Shown: positions 18,831 to 27,701, counted from the stretch's first letter. The stretch is 64,000 nucleotides of DNA from Halobacteriales archaeon YIM A00010 (GCA_025041175.1 JAKCFJ010000006.1:62001-126000); one strand, 5' to 3'. Numbers and translations: made by a program. The notes: a model not told the origin generated them from the sequence alone.

Positions 18831-20980
18831 AATCGCAACCGACTACGACACTCGAAAACCAAGCGGAAGCCCATCTCGAGGATGAATTCCCTGATGAACA
18901 CGCAACGGCTGTTCGGGTCGTCTGGTGGGACGAGGGGGGGCACCTCCGGGAGGTTGTCCGTGCTGCAGCTGACCAGATTGGAGTAGGATTCTCGGCGGCA
19001 GAACGGTTCCCTCTCGAACTGAGGAGAATCGCAGCGAAAGAACCGGAATCCCCCCACGTCTGGTACATCCCGGAAGCGAAAACAGTCGAAGATTCAGAGG
19101 AGGGGCTGATTGAGCGGGACTGGTTCAGAGACATCCGTGAAACTGGCGGTGAAATCGAACTCACAATCGAACAGCTGACTGCCGAGCTGTATAAGGTGAA
19201 TCCCTGGGACATCTACGATGTTGAACGAGGAACGGAGTCTGATCGCGAAACTGCAGCGAATGTAATCAAGAATCAGTTTGCAAGCGGTGGGATTCCACGC
19301 TACGGAGATCTAATCGGTGAGATCATCACCAAGGGAGAGGGCCAGATTTTAGAGCATCTCCTCGAGGGAGGATGGCCAGAAATTGACCGGGATGACGAGA
19401 CGATCGCCCGGGTACAAAAATCACTGAAAGACAGGCACGTCGCTCCTGCAGACAGTGCTGAGACACCGGAGGAGATCGAGGACGTCGTCTGGAAGTGGGC
19501 TGTTGCCCGTTGGCTCGTCGCCGAAGGAATAGATGTCGACGCATTCCCCGATGGCTATGGAAACGTGGGTAGCACTCTCGGCGACATTAACCCGCTAAAA
19601 CGAATTGTCGATACCCGACAGAGCACGCGGTTGGCAGAACGCTATCTGAGCGAGAGCTACTGGGAACGTGTAATCGAAGCGTACGGAGATGTTTGGGAGC
19701 TCGCGGCGTGTCCGGTTGACGGGGCACTTGACGCAGCACTGTGGGATGCGTGGCTGGAATCATTAGAAGAGGAGAAGTACACGAAATGTATCGAATGTGC
19801 GAACGAGCGCCAACGAGCCCTTGAGGTGTATCCGGACGATATTTCGTGGACGACGCTCTGGAAACAGGCCGAACAAGTGGCCAAGCTGGAATCACGGTTT
19901 GCAGCTTGGGAAGAACGTCCTAAATCGTTCGACCCCTTCAACCAGTATTCCGCTCAGGATGATGGGACCTGGAAGATCGACTACGGGGTACTGGAACTCG
20001 AGATAACTGGCGAACCCGAACAAGATAGACTGCTCAACTCCCACCCGGCGACGGGAACACTCCCCGAGCTTCGCTCCGAGCTCTTGGAGACGCGGTATAT
20101 GAACTATCTCGAGGAGATGAGTGAGGCAGTAATCAGTTCGTTCAGTACTGGATCTCCTTTGGCGGGGAAAGACGCTGCCTACGAGTGGTGGACTGACAAC
20201 GAGAATGATCTCGCAACAGGGGAGACAGTCGCCCTGTTCCTGATCGATGCGCTGCGGTTAGACCTCGCTCGGGAGCTGGCTAACCGTCTTCGAGAAGACT
20301 ATTCGATCACCGAAGATACCAGGGTTAGCACGCTTCCGTCAGAAACCAAGTTCGGAATGGCTGCACTCACGCCGGGGCGAGCTCATAGGTTCCGTATCAA
20401 ACTCCGGAACGGGAAGCTATCTGTCGAACGGGGTGGCCAACGCCTCGACAACAAAGGAAATCGAGTGAAAGTCCTCGAACGAGAGGGATGGGACGTGCCG
20501 GAAGACAGCGATTCGGGGTGGCAGCGTAACCAAATCGCCTACTACGACAAAGACATCGACGACATTGGAGAAAACGAGCTCGACAATCCAGAGAGCTACT
20601 TCACCGATTACATCGACGAACTTTACGATCTGATCACTGAGGAACTTGAGAACGGGAACAGGGATCGGATCTACGTCGTGACGGATCACGGGTTCGTCCT
20701 GTTACCGAAAGGGACTACGATGGAATCGATTTCCAGTTACGACGGCGATGGCGAAGTGAAATATCGGCGAATCGCTGGAGACGACATTGAAGACGCAGGG
20801 ACAGGCGTCCGAGTTACGGGTCAGACACCCGGGACAGAATATCTGAACACGTCAGTTCGATTGCTCGCCAAACCTCGGCAGTACAACAGCAAAAGCGGGC
20901 TAACCGACACCAGCTATTACCACGGTGGGATCCTTCCACAGGAATGTATGCTGAACTTCCTCCGGATTGAGAAGGAATAG
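18827..20980 (+). CDS. pglZ: PglZ, alkaline-phosphatase-superfamily BREX protein
   Basis: 717-residue protein with the PglZ domain (PF08665), whose core is related to alkaline phosphatases and phosphodiesterases. The first metal-site region is LFLIDALRLDLARELANRL at about residues 471-489 and the second is RIYVVTDHGFVLLP at about 616-629; D, DxR and TDHG are the expected metal-binding positions. The N-terminal region (VVWWDEGGHL) is family-specific and is what identifies the remnant at 6855. PglZ is present in every BREX type and is essential for defence in studied systems. It is the last gene of the coupled operon. Confidence 0.93.
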   Translation: MKSQPTTTLENQAEAHLEDEFPDEHATAVRVVWWDEGGHLREVVRAAADQIGVGFSAAERFPLELRRIAAKEPESPHVWYIPEAKTVEDSEEGLIERDWFRDIRETGGEIELTIEQLTAELYKVNPWDIYDVERGTESDRETAANVIKNQFASGGIPRYGDLIGEIITKGEGQILEHLLEGGWPEIDRDDETIARVQKSLKDRHVAPADSAETPEEIEDVVWKWAVARWLVAEGIDVDAFPDGYGNVGSTLGDINPLKRIVDTRQSTRLAERYLSESYWERVIEAYGDVWELAACPVDGALDAALWDAWLESLEEEKYTKCIECANERQRALEVYPDDISWTTLWKQAEQVAKLESRFAAWEERPKSFDPFNQYSAQDDGTWKIDYGVLELEITGEPEQDRLLNSHPATGTLPELRSELLETRYMNYLEEMSEAVISSFSTGSPLAGKDAAYEWWTDNENDLATGETVALFLIDALRLDLARELANRLREDYSITEDTRVSTLPSETKFGMAALTPGRAHRFRIKLRNGKLSVERGGQRLDNKGNRVKVLEREGWDVPEDSDSGWQRNQIAYYDKDIDDIGENELDNPESYFTDYIDELYDLITEELENGNRDRIYVVTDHGFVLLPKGTTMESISSYDGDGEVKYRRIAGDDIEDAGTGVRVTGQTPGTEYLNTSVRLLAKPRQYNSKSGLTDTSYYHGGILPQECMLNFLRIEKE

Positions 20981-21060
20981 TAGCCAGAGCAATCCTGAGC
21001 AATTCACTACTGTGTTTACAACCTCAAGTCTTGTTGCAGCCTATGAAGAACCACTAACAA

Positions 21061-21612
21061 ATGACCGAATCTGAGGTGAAAGTCGTCAATATTGCAGCGT
21101 TGGGCACACTCGGGATCAAAGTCGATATCGAACAAATCGTTGAAGATGCCGGGCCCCCGGTGGCTAACTTCGATCCGGAATACAATGCTGCGTTCGTCCG
21201 GTTCGAGGAACATGGAGAGCTGATTATTCTCTACACCTCTGGGAAGTACATTCCCTGTGGAGGAGACGAATTCGAGAGGATGCACCAAGTGAATGCAGAG
21301 TTTCTTGATTTCATCGCAAATCTCGGGATAACTGTTGACGAACTCACTCTGGAGGTGAAAAACGTCGTCAGCGTCGGTAACCTCCATCACGAGATCGATC
21401 TCAATACATTGACGATCGGACTCGACTTGGAACAAACAGAATGCGAACCAGAGCAGTTCCTAGGCTTGGTTTACCGACCATCAGGCACCCGTTGTATCCT
21501 CCTTGTGTTTGTCAGCGGCAAAGTGGTAATCACAGGGAGACGAAGCGAGGAAGAGGACAATCAGGCGTTTAAATCGCTTCAATCGAAGTTAGAAGGCCTA
21601 GAACTCATTTGA
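21061..21612 (+). CDS. tbp: Divergent TATA-box-binding protein (TBP) paralogue
   Basis: 183-residue protein made of two repeats in the TBP saddle pattern. Repeat 1 runs from VKVVNIAALGTLGIKVDIE to about residue 93. Repeat 2 starts at VKNVVSVGNLHHEIDLNTL and has EQFLGLVYR and VFVSGKVVITGRRSEEE, the counterparts of EQFPGLVYR and F-SGK-V-TGAK in canonical TBP. Repeat 1 is eroded (PEYNAAFVRFEEHGELIILY, YTSGKYIPCGG). Haloarchaea often carry several TBPs and TFBs that direct alternative promoter sets. It starts 80 bp after pglZ on the same strand, so it may be read with the BREX operon and direct its own expression programme. Family is sure; the link to BREX is inference. Confidence 0.85.
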   Translation: MTESEVKVVNIAALGTLGIKVDIEQIVEDAGPPVANFDPEYNAAFVRFEEHGELIILYTSGKYIPCGGDEFERMHQVNAEFLDFIANLGITVDELTLEVKNVVSVGNLHHEIDLNTLTIGLDLEQTECEPEQFLGLVYRPSGTRCILLVFVSGKVVITGRRSEEEDNQAFKSLQSKLEGLELI

Positions 21613-21690
21613 GAAGGATCGACTAGGAACAGCCTGAGAAGTGCTCTGTCATGGGTCGGAATTATCACTGGTGGACGGACATAGCAAAAT

Positions 21691-22332
21691 ATGGTCGATG
21701 TCGAGTGGGCTTTGAGTCAGCTTGGGCAAGTCTTCCACTCTGAGGACCATCTCAAGTTGGCTCTCGGAGCTGAGCTCGCCCAGATGTATGGTAATGAACG
21801 AGTTCGACTAGAATGGAATCCAGAGCCGGGTGTCAGAGTCGACATCGGAGTACGACGGGGAGATGTCACAATTCCTGTCGAGATAAAATACAAAACGAAA
21901 CAAGCGACCGTCAAAGACGCCGTTTTTGAGGAGACCTTCCAGTTGAAAACACAGGATGCACACGATCGCGCCCACTACCGCTTTCTTCGCGATATCAACC
22001 GTGTAGAGCAGATTGTCTCCAACCAAGGTAGATACGGGTATGCGGTTCTTCTAACAAATGACTCGAACTATTGGACTTCACCGGCAGGTCAAGCCCTTTA
22101 TGACGAGTTTCGGATTCACGAAGGGCGCGAATTTGGTGAAGGGAAATTGAACTGGCGAGAGCAACGAGATTGGATGTCGAAGAGCGGTGAGGACGCCCCG
22201 ATCAACTTGGTAGGCCTGTACGTCGCTGAATGGACTCGCTATGAGTATCGTGAGGATATTAGTGTCTCGTCAAACTCAGAGTTTCAAAGTCTGGTACTCA
22301 GGGTGGATACACAGGTGGCAGTGGACGAGTGA
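21691..22332 (+). CDS. PD-(D/E)XK nuclease-like protein
   Basis: 213-residue protein. Residues 48-66 read VRVDIGVRRGDVTIPVEIK, so D51, E64 and K66 give a D-x12-E-x-K catalytic core. An N-terminal helix (LKLALGAELAQMY) precedes it, and a further strand (GRYGYAVLLTND) follows, as in restriction-endonuclease-like folds. No partner methyltransferase lies next to it; its neighbours are the TBP paralogue 78 bp upstream and an insertion sequence downstream. It may be a defence effector added to the BREX island, or an orphan restriction enzyme protected by BREX methylation. Confidence 0.65.
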   Translation: MVDVEWALSQLGQVFHSEDHLKLALGAELAQMYGNERVRLEWNPEPGVRVDIGVRRGDVTIPVEIKYKTKQATVKDAVFEETFQLKTQDAHDRAHYRFLRDINRVEQIVSNQGRYGYAVLLTNDSNYWTSPAGQALYDEFRIHEGREFGEGKLNWREQRDWMSKSGEDAPINLVGLYVAEWTRYEYREDISVSSNSEFQSLVLRVDTQVAVDE

Positions 22333-22438
22333 GATAATACGAGCAGGTCTACCCGAACTGGCAACTCCAACGAGGACTGCATCCTCAAAGGTGAGTGTCA
22401 AGTTCTCACTCAAATTATTGGGAATCACTACATACCTT

Positions 22439-22573
22439 ATGCTTCAGTATGCTACAGTAGTTCAAATTCCTACGGTTGAAGGAGAAAAGCACATTATAGC
22501 TGAACTTGGATCAGGGAGGATACTCGTTTGCGACTACCCAGAGGATTCTTCACCGGCCGTGTTTAGACGCTAG
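22439..22573 (+). CDS. Small hypothetical protein
   Basis: Possible 44-residue product (MLQYATVVQIPTVEGEKHII...) with an amphipathic, protein-like sequence. It ends 43 bp before the insertion sequence and could be the remaining 3' part of a longer gene, since the same frame is open upstream to 22241. No family recognised. Confidence 0.3.
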   Translation: MLQYATVVQIPTVEGEKHIIAELGSGRILVCDYPEDSSPAVFRR

Positions 22574-22616
22574 TAAGAGCGGCTAAATGTCTAACTTGTT
22601 AGAAAATAGGACAAGA

Positions 22617-23376
22617 GGCACTGCTAGATTGAGGTTGAACTGAACGGAGTTCCTCGAGGGAAGTAGGATGCTGTTCGAAGATCTCCACGTCGAGGTAACG
22701 GGTTCTTCTGACGTACCGTTTTTGGACAGTGACCGAACACGCACGCCAGTCTGGCTGATCAGGCTGGCGTGCGCTGCTCATGCAGCGGCGGCCTCGTTGG
22801 CGGAGTGTCGCGATCTCTGCGAGTGGTTCGGCGTCAGCCGAACCCGAGCAACCATTCAGCACTGGTATCAGTCCTACGCAGGTTATTACGAGCAGGACTT
22901 CACCGTCGAGCCCGAACGCATCGCGGTTGATGAGAAACAAGTCCAGCTCGAGGAGGAACAGACGGCGTGGTTGTACGCAGCGATCGATGTCGACTCGAAA
23001 GTCGTGCGTGGAGCACGACTTTCGAGACATCGTGGCCGAGACCCCGCTGAGACCTTCTTAGAGGAACTCAAAGAGAAACACCGCGTCGCAGACGCGGAGT
23101 TTCTCGTCGATGGGATGGGTTATCTTACCGCCCTCGCTCGGACAGACCTCACGGGACATCTCGACTACTCCGACCGCAACATCGTTGAAAAGCTGTTTCA
23201 GACGTATACCATGCGTATCGAGCGATTTCACGAGACCTGGAACGCCAATCAAGCCGGCGCTGAGCGCTGGCTGACTGCCTACACCGCCTATTACAACCAC
23301 CACAGAAGTCACCAAGTCCTGGAGAATCAGTCCCCAATTGAGACACTCAAACGTGACGGTTCAATCTAGCAGTGCC
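22617..23376 (+). mobile_element. IS6-family insertion sequence
   Basis: 760-bp element bounded by perfect 16-bp terminal inverted repeats, GGCACTGCTAGATTGA at 22617-22632 and its complement at 23361-23376. It contains a single transposase gene. The flanking 8 bases (GGACAAGA and CTTATACA) do not match, so no target duplication is visible; flanks were probably rearranged after insertion. The same ends bound the MITE at 27487-27701. Confidence 0.93.
22668..23369 (+). CDS. IS6-family DDE transposase
   Basis: 233-residue transposase with an N-terminal helix-turn-helix (CRDLCEWFGVSRTRATIQHW) and a DDE/RNase-H catalytic domain: first Asp in WLYAAIDVDSK, second in FLVDGMGYL, and the Glu region near ERFHETW towards the C-terminus. 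The length matches IS6-family transposases of haloarchaea, which move by replicative transposition through cointegrates. The stop lies inside the right inverted repeat. The frame is intact, so the enzyme could also act on the related MITE. Confidence 0.9.
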   Translation: MLFEDLHVEVTGSSDVPFLDSDRTRTPVWLIRLACAAHAAAASLAECRDLCEWFGVSRTRATIQHWYQSYAGYYEQDFTVEPERIAVDEKQVQLEEEQTAWLYAAIDVDSKVVRGARLSRHRGRDPAETFLEELKEKHRVADAEFLVDGMGYLTALARTDLTGHLDYSDRNIVEKLFQTYTMRIERFHETWNANQAGAERWLTAYTAYYNHHRSHQVLENQSPIETLKRDGSI

Positions 23377-23570
23377 CTTATACAGATAATATCATAGAAA
23401 CAGATATCACTGGTAGAATGGGATGTCTGTCGGCTAGCTCCGTAGAGGACAACAAATGGATATCCTTGTCTTCTAGAAGTCTTTTGGGAAATTCTCTAAA
23501 ATCTATCAGCTGCGTACCGATTCGTTATGACTATGAAGTTCGTCGTATTAGTCACATATCAATCATAACA

Positions 23571-24074
23571 ATGACACACCACCAATCAATCGGAAGACGA
23601 AGTGCTCTCCGGGCCACAGGGAGCATCGCTCTCATGGGAGTGTTCGCTGGATGTCTGTCAGATGAACCGGAGAGCATCGAGAGGTGGCTCCTTGATGCAG
23701 AAAATTACGAAGGGACGATCGAGGACAAGACCGGCACGAAGTCGGTTGCTGTGACGGTCGGTCCGGAGAAAGAAGCCACGTCCGTACCATCACCAACATC
23801 TGGGAATGAGACGCACCAGCAGAGTTCCACTGAAAACGAATACACGTTCGCACCGGCCGCGATCAAGATCTCTCCGGAAACGACCGTCACGTGGAAATGG
23901 GAGGGGAGGGGAAATCACAATGTCGTTGCCACGGACGGAGAGTTCCACAGCGGTGAGCCCCAGGCGGGTGGGACCTTCACGCACACGTTCGAATCGGCTG
24001 GCACGAACTACTATTACTGTGAGCCCCACAAGGGGAGAATGAAAGGGGTGGTCGTCGTTGCTGATTCGACATGA
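23571..24074 (+). CDS. Halocyanin-like blue copper lipoprotein
   Basis: 168-residue product from ATG 23571 (MTHHQSIGRRSAL). A twin-arginine signal with lipobox (RRSALRATGSIALMGVFAGC) directs Tat export and lipid anchoring outside the cell. The cupredoxin domain shows the type 1 copper ligands: His in GNHNVVATDG, then Cys, His and Met in YYYCEPHKGRMKG. Halocyanins are small membrane-attached electron carriers. A frame upstream of 23571 is open but AT-rich and unlike signal sequence. The 3' end runs into a truncated second copy, showing a tandem duplication. Confidence 0.9.
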   Translation: MTHHQSIGRRSALRATGSIALMGVFAGCLSDEPESIERWLLDAENYEGTIEDKTGTKSVAVTVGPEKEATSVPSPTSGNETHQQSSTENEYTFAPAAIKISPETTVTWKWEGRGNHNVVATDGEFHSGEPQAGGTFTHTFESAGTNYYYCEPHKGRMKGVVVVADST

Positions 24075-24282
24075 CATTCTCCGGGCCGTAGGGATTGTCG
24101 CTCTCACGGAGGTGCTCGCTGGATGCATGTCGGAAGAAGATTCAACGGACAATGGACTGAAGAGGATCGAGAATTGGCTCTCTGAGACGGGAAATTACCA
24201 CGGCACGATCGAAGACAAGACCGCCACGAAATCAGTCATCGTGGAGTTGCCCGGAGCACAGTGGCAGAGACACGCGTCCTGA
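24058..24282 (+). pseudogene. Truncated tandem copy of the halocyanin gene
   Basis: The frame from 24058 gives ILRAVGIVALTEVLAGCMSE, then ENWLSETGNYHGTIEDKTATK and SVIVELPGAQ. This parallels the first half of the halocyanin just upstream (ALRATGSIALMGVFAGCLSD, then LLDAENYEGTIEDKTGTKSV). The cupredoxin domain with the copper ligands is missing, and the start and RR motif are lost (IRHDILRA). It is a leftover of a tandem pair. Confidence 0.75.
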
Positions 24283-24633
24283 GCCAAATGAAGAGCCACA
24301 TGGCCCGGTAGCTTAATCGGGGGCTCGTTTCGAACGGAGCTCGTCTTTCCACCCGGGAACTGGGTGGGCACTTCGGTCGCACGTCCAGCTCATCCACCAC
24401 GAACTGGGTGAGTTCCCCGGGTACTCACCGTCACCACTATTGGAGCGACTACTCGAAGACGTGCAAACGATTCACAACCAATCATCCAAGAAACACTCGC
24501 CACTGTATACAATCGAGGAATGAGGCTTAGCTAAAGACGCATGGCGTTGGACCACTGGTAAACCATTGAGAACCGCTGGGACCGTATCCAAGCCTATAAC
24601 CACTTGTCTGGTCACAATGATAAATACGTATTC
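24283..24633. other. Intergenic stretch with possible gene debris
   Basis: 350 bp without an intact gene. From about 24385 to 24522 one plus frame reads HHELGEFPGYSPSPLLERLL and ends SKKHSPLYTIEE before a stop, which looks like the tail of a lost protein of unknown family. The start of the stretch (CCCGGTAGCTTAATCGG) only superficially resembles a tRNA 5' half. Confidence 0.4.
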
Positions 24634-25137
24634 ATGCGCTCCCATCTGCTCCTCGGGCTTTTGCTTCTGGTAGGTCTCACGGGCTGTATGGCAATTCCTT
24701 CCAGCGAACCGACACTACAGGAACAACCTATCCACGTGAATCAGACAAATACAGCGAACACGACTCATACCTTCGAACTGTGGATGGCCGAATACCCTCT
24801 TACTCAAGTCCAGGCCCATATGGCCAACCGAAGTGACTATACCATGGATATGGGGGAGGCAGCAGTCAGTAGCACTAACACTAGAGATCTCCAGTTAACG
24901 TCGTCCTTGAGCTTCCCCAATCAGTCCATCCTTCATGGCCGGTATACTTTGAGCCCAGGGGAGACTCAAACGTTGACCATATCCGAGCCGTATCCCGATA
25001 CCGTATTTGTCGTTGTGGTCTACGATGCTGACAGCGTGGAAGGATGGGTCGAAATCTCCTGCGGGGATGGGGTATTAACCAGATTCAAAGTCAGGAATTA
25101 CAATCAGACGCCAAATGGAGGGATGAGTTGTGGCTGA
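24634..25137 (+). CDS. Hypothetical secreted lipoprotein
   Basis: 167-residue protein from ATG 24634 with a Sec-type lipoprotein signal (MRSHLLLGLLLLVGLTGC, lipobox LTGC). The mature part is rich in Thr, Asn and Ser and has a beta-strand pattern (GRYTLSPGETQTLTI, TVFVVVVYDADSV) such as an Ig-like or cupredoxin-like fold would have; no metal ligands are evident. Its stop overlaps the GTG of the next lipoprotein gene, suggesting a two-gene unit. No family recognised. Confidence 0.7.
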   Translation: MRSHLLLGLLLLVGLTGCMAIPSSEPTLQEQPIHVNQTNTANTTHTFELWMAEYPLTQVQAHMANRSDYTMDMGEAAVSSTNTRDLQLTSSLSFPNQSILHGRYTLSPGETQTLTISEPYPDTVFVVVVYDADSVEGWVEISCGDGVLTRFKVRNYNQTPNGGMSCG

Positions 25138-25970
25138 ACGGATGCCAACACGACGTACAGTAATCGCGGCGGGCCTTGCATGTCTCTCCTCGGGCTGTTC
25201 GTCGTTCCAGCAGTCGAACTCTCAGGGCGACGGCTGTAGCTACGAAGCTACCACGAAGCCGTTCTCTCCCGTGGAAGAACTGCCGCCCAATTACAGCTCA
25301 CCTCAGCATGAGCTGGCACTCCGCGCAATTCGTCAGGAAACTGTGACTGCGTTCTATGGGCCACGCCCGCTGAAGAATGACTCGTTTGTGGTCAAAGACG
25401 GCACCTTTTACAGGGTTATCCTTATCGATACTCACACGGCGCAACTGCCGGCCCTCGTGATGACCGTTACATGGAAGTCTGGCCGACAGCCTCCCGAGGA
25501 TGCGACACTCCACTCATTCACAGACCTTCCACAGGCAGATAGACTCGCGCTCCGTTCGATCGTGTATGGCGGTATTTACCGTTCGCAAACACATCCAGAG
25601 ACATCACTGGTTCACTCCGAGTCGCCGGTTCCGTACGAATGGTATTCAAGAGTCAGTCGGTATTCAAGTCAGTCATCAGTCATCGAGATACTATGCGGCG
25701 AACGCTCAGACGTTCCGGGAACAGATCGTCGACGAGCATCTTGTTCGACTCGACGACCTCACATCTAAAGAGCAAGCAATCCTGGATGAAGCGATCGATG
25801 GAGGGTACAAGAAACAGACCCAGTCTCGTTTCCCGCCATATCATCGCTTGCGGGATCGACTTCCGAACCATACGATTCCAGAGTCAGGTGGGAAGTGGTT
25901 CATCGAATACAAGGGAGAACGGTATGGACTCGATCTCGGCTTTGTCTATCAAGGGGTTGAGGGTATTTGA
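25130..25970 (+). pseudogene. Lipoprotein gene broken by tandem duplications
   Basis: Tat lipoprotein signal TRRTVIAAGLACLSSGC opens the frame (GTG 25130, or ATG 25142). The frame reads on as a haloarchaeal extracellular protein (PPNYSSPQHELALRAIR) to about 25675 and then changes. The second half continues in another frame to 25970 (FREQIVDEHLVRLDDL ... KWFIEYKGERYGLDLGF). At the break, GGTATTCAAG occurs twice (25641-25650, 25659-25668), and TCAGTCA is repeated head to tail (25669-25675, 25676-25682). The 18-bp duplication keeps the frame; the 7-bp one shifts it. Removing both restores WYSSQSSRYYAANAQ. Confidence 0.75.
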
Positions 25971-26378
25971 TACATCATCAAGTTATTCCAACAATGGAGA
26001 GCTGAGGTACTCATCAGTGGGGACTGTGCTGGGTGTGCCATCGGGAGTACGCTGCCCACATTCGGACGAAAGACGATCTGCTTCGATCCCAATATCAATA
26101 TTCTATCAGTAGAGTTCGGAAACAACACCTGGATTGGCTTACTTTCCAAGGATGGCGTCGCAACGCTATTCCCGTAATTCGTCAGTTATCACTGGATTTG
26201 TCTTTGAATTCGATGCGTCAGCGTGATGGAGACGGTACTCACGACCAGATCAGCATGAACTGGTCGTCGCTTTCCAACGACACCGAAAACTGGTCCGAAC
26301 GTCCGATCGAGAAACACTCACCGATACTGTCAAAGCGACTCTTTGGGATCAACAATTGCTACGCACCAGCGATGCTAG
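25971..26378. other. Degenerate intergenic region
   Basis: 408 bp without an intact gene. A plus-frame stretch ending at 26383 (HELVVAFQRHRKLVRTSDRE, then TLTDTVKATLWDQQLL) looks like protein but lacks a start, and the upstream part lies in a different frame. Probably debris of a lost gene. Confidence 0.4.
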
Positions 26379-27221
26379 TTAGTCATCTGCGAGTGCGGCC
26401 CGATCACCAGTCGTGTTCGCATTTACGTCCGTCGGTTCATACAACCAAGCGCGCTTCCAGGTCTGATCGACATCAGCCATGTAGAGGGTGCAGTCAAACG
26501 TCAGGTCGAGATCATAGGCTGTAGCGAGGTGGTCGACGAGCGATGAGTCCAACGAACACTCGTGACAGAACGAGACATCCCAGTCGGGGTACTCGATCTC
26601 CTGAAACGAGAGTTTCTCTTGGGCGAAGTTGAAGCCACAACTCCCGTCAAGTTCGAGAACGAACTCCGTGGCTTCCGAGACGTCCTCGAAAACCGTCGTA
26701 TCGGGTGGATTGTCACTGATTTCGTCCATCGAGGCGGTGAGTTCCGCATTGCAGAGGGAGTCGTCCGCGCGACACTGAAGCGCGTACGTGTCGCCGTCGT
26801 CCACCCGGTCGAATGACGAGGTCGCTTTCCGGAAATGCGAGAAATACCCACCACACAGCCCCAGTACGCTCGACGAAGTGTCTGATCGGAGCGTATAGTA
26901 GGCGCGGCGATGTTGGCCGTTTTTCGGAACTGTCACGCTGATGCGACAGAGCATCTCATTGGTGTGGATCCGTGGGACTGGAACAGGGCCGAACTTCGTC
27001 ACTGAGAAATCACACGCACACATGCTGAGCATCCCGGTTCCCGTATCACGAATCTCCTCGGCACTAACGCACCTAGGCAAGAGCTGATTAAGTTGTTCGA
27101 GTGGCACTCGATAGTTCACCGTTATCCGTTTATTTGTCCATGATTCGACATTGAGTGGCTGATGGAAGACCCGTCCGAGGCGCTCTTGGAGCGAGCGTGC
27201 ATGCTGCACTTGTTGATTCAT
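26379..27221 (-). CDS. DUF2071/YqjF-like protein
   Basis: 280-residue protein from ATG 27221. It resembles DUF2071/acetoacetate-decarboxylase-like proteins: VNYRVPLEQLNQLLPRCV near the start, central strands (CACDFSVTKFGPVPVPRIHTNEML) and a long region with YYTLRSDTSSSVLGLCGGYF. The function of the family is unknown; the fold is a beta-barrel that in relatives binds small ligands. No signal or membrane segment. An in-frame GTG or ATG further upstream (27251) would add 10 residues. It stands alone, facing the debris at 25971-26378. Confidence 0.65.
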   Translation of the reverse strand: MNQQVQHARSLQERLGRVFHQPLNVESWTNKRITVNYRVPLEQLNQLLPRCVSAEEIRDTGTGMLSMCACDFSVTKFGPVPVPRIHTNEMLCRISVTVPKNGQHRRAYYTLRSDTSSSVLGLCGGYFSHFRKATSSFDRVDDGDTYALQCRADDSLCNAELTASMDEISDNPPDTTVFEDVSEATEFVLELDGSCGFNFAQEKLSFQEIEYPDWDVSFCHECSLDSSLVDHLATAYDLDLTFDCTLYMADVDQTWKRAWLYEPTDVNANTTGDRAALADD

Positions 27222-27486
27222 GCTAATATCACCTATGGTGACTATACACATAAAATTTCGGCCTTATATAGTTGAAAACGTTACATCATACTAGCGGAAT
27301 AGTGACTAATTGATAGCAGTGATCAAACAGACGTTCATGAATCGACCAATTGTTCAATCACTGAACAGCAATCTAAATAATAAATAAGTTATACATTCGT
27401 CAGCCGTTTTTATTCGGCGACAACTTGAACCATACATGCGTATGGCCAGCCAGATTTAGCATGAAATTAGATGATTTATAAATATA

Positions 27487-27701
27487 GGCACTGCTAGATT
27501 GAGGGGAAACCGATAGATGGCGTCGGGGTAACTCATTCAATCCCTGCTCCGTTGCTGCACTATTATCACCGAGTGAACAACGGTGGATTGCTGAAGTGGT
27601 CGTTTTCGACGGTATGAGCTGATTCCTTGCCTAGCCAGTATGTTATCACTGGTCTAACCATCCCGCTTCCTTCCGGTGGTTTAATCCAATCTAGCAGTGC
27701 C
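27487..27701 (+). mobile_element. 215-bp MITE related to the IS6-type element
   Basis: The ends are GGCACTGCTAGATTG (27487-27501) and its complement CAATCTAGCAGTGCC (27687-27701), identical to the outer 15 bases of the insertion sequence at 22617. The 185-bp interior has no coding capacity and no visible similarity to that transposase. It is therefore a non-autonomous element that the IS transposase could mobilise. The flanks do not form a target duplication. Confidence 0.88.

Noticed and set aside
24302-24360. tRNA-like beginning GGCCCGGTAGCTTAATCGGG
   Set aside because: No matching acceptor 3' strand, no anticodon stem and no T-loop GTTC at the right distance could be found.
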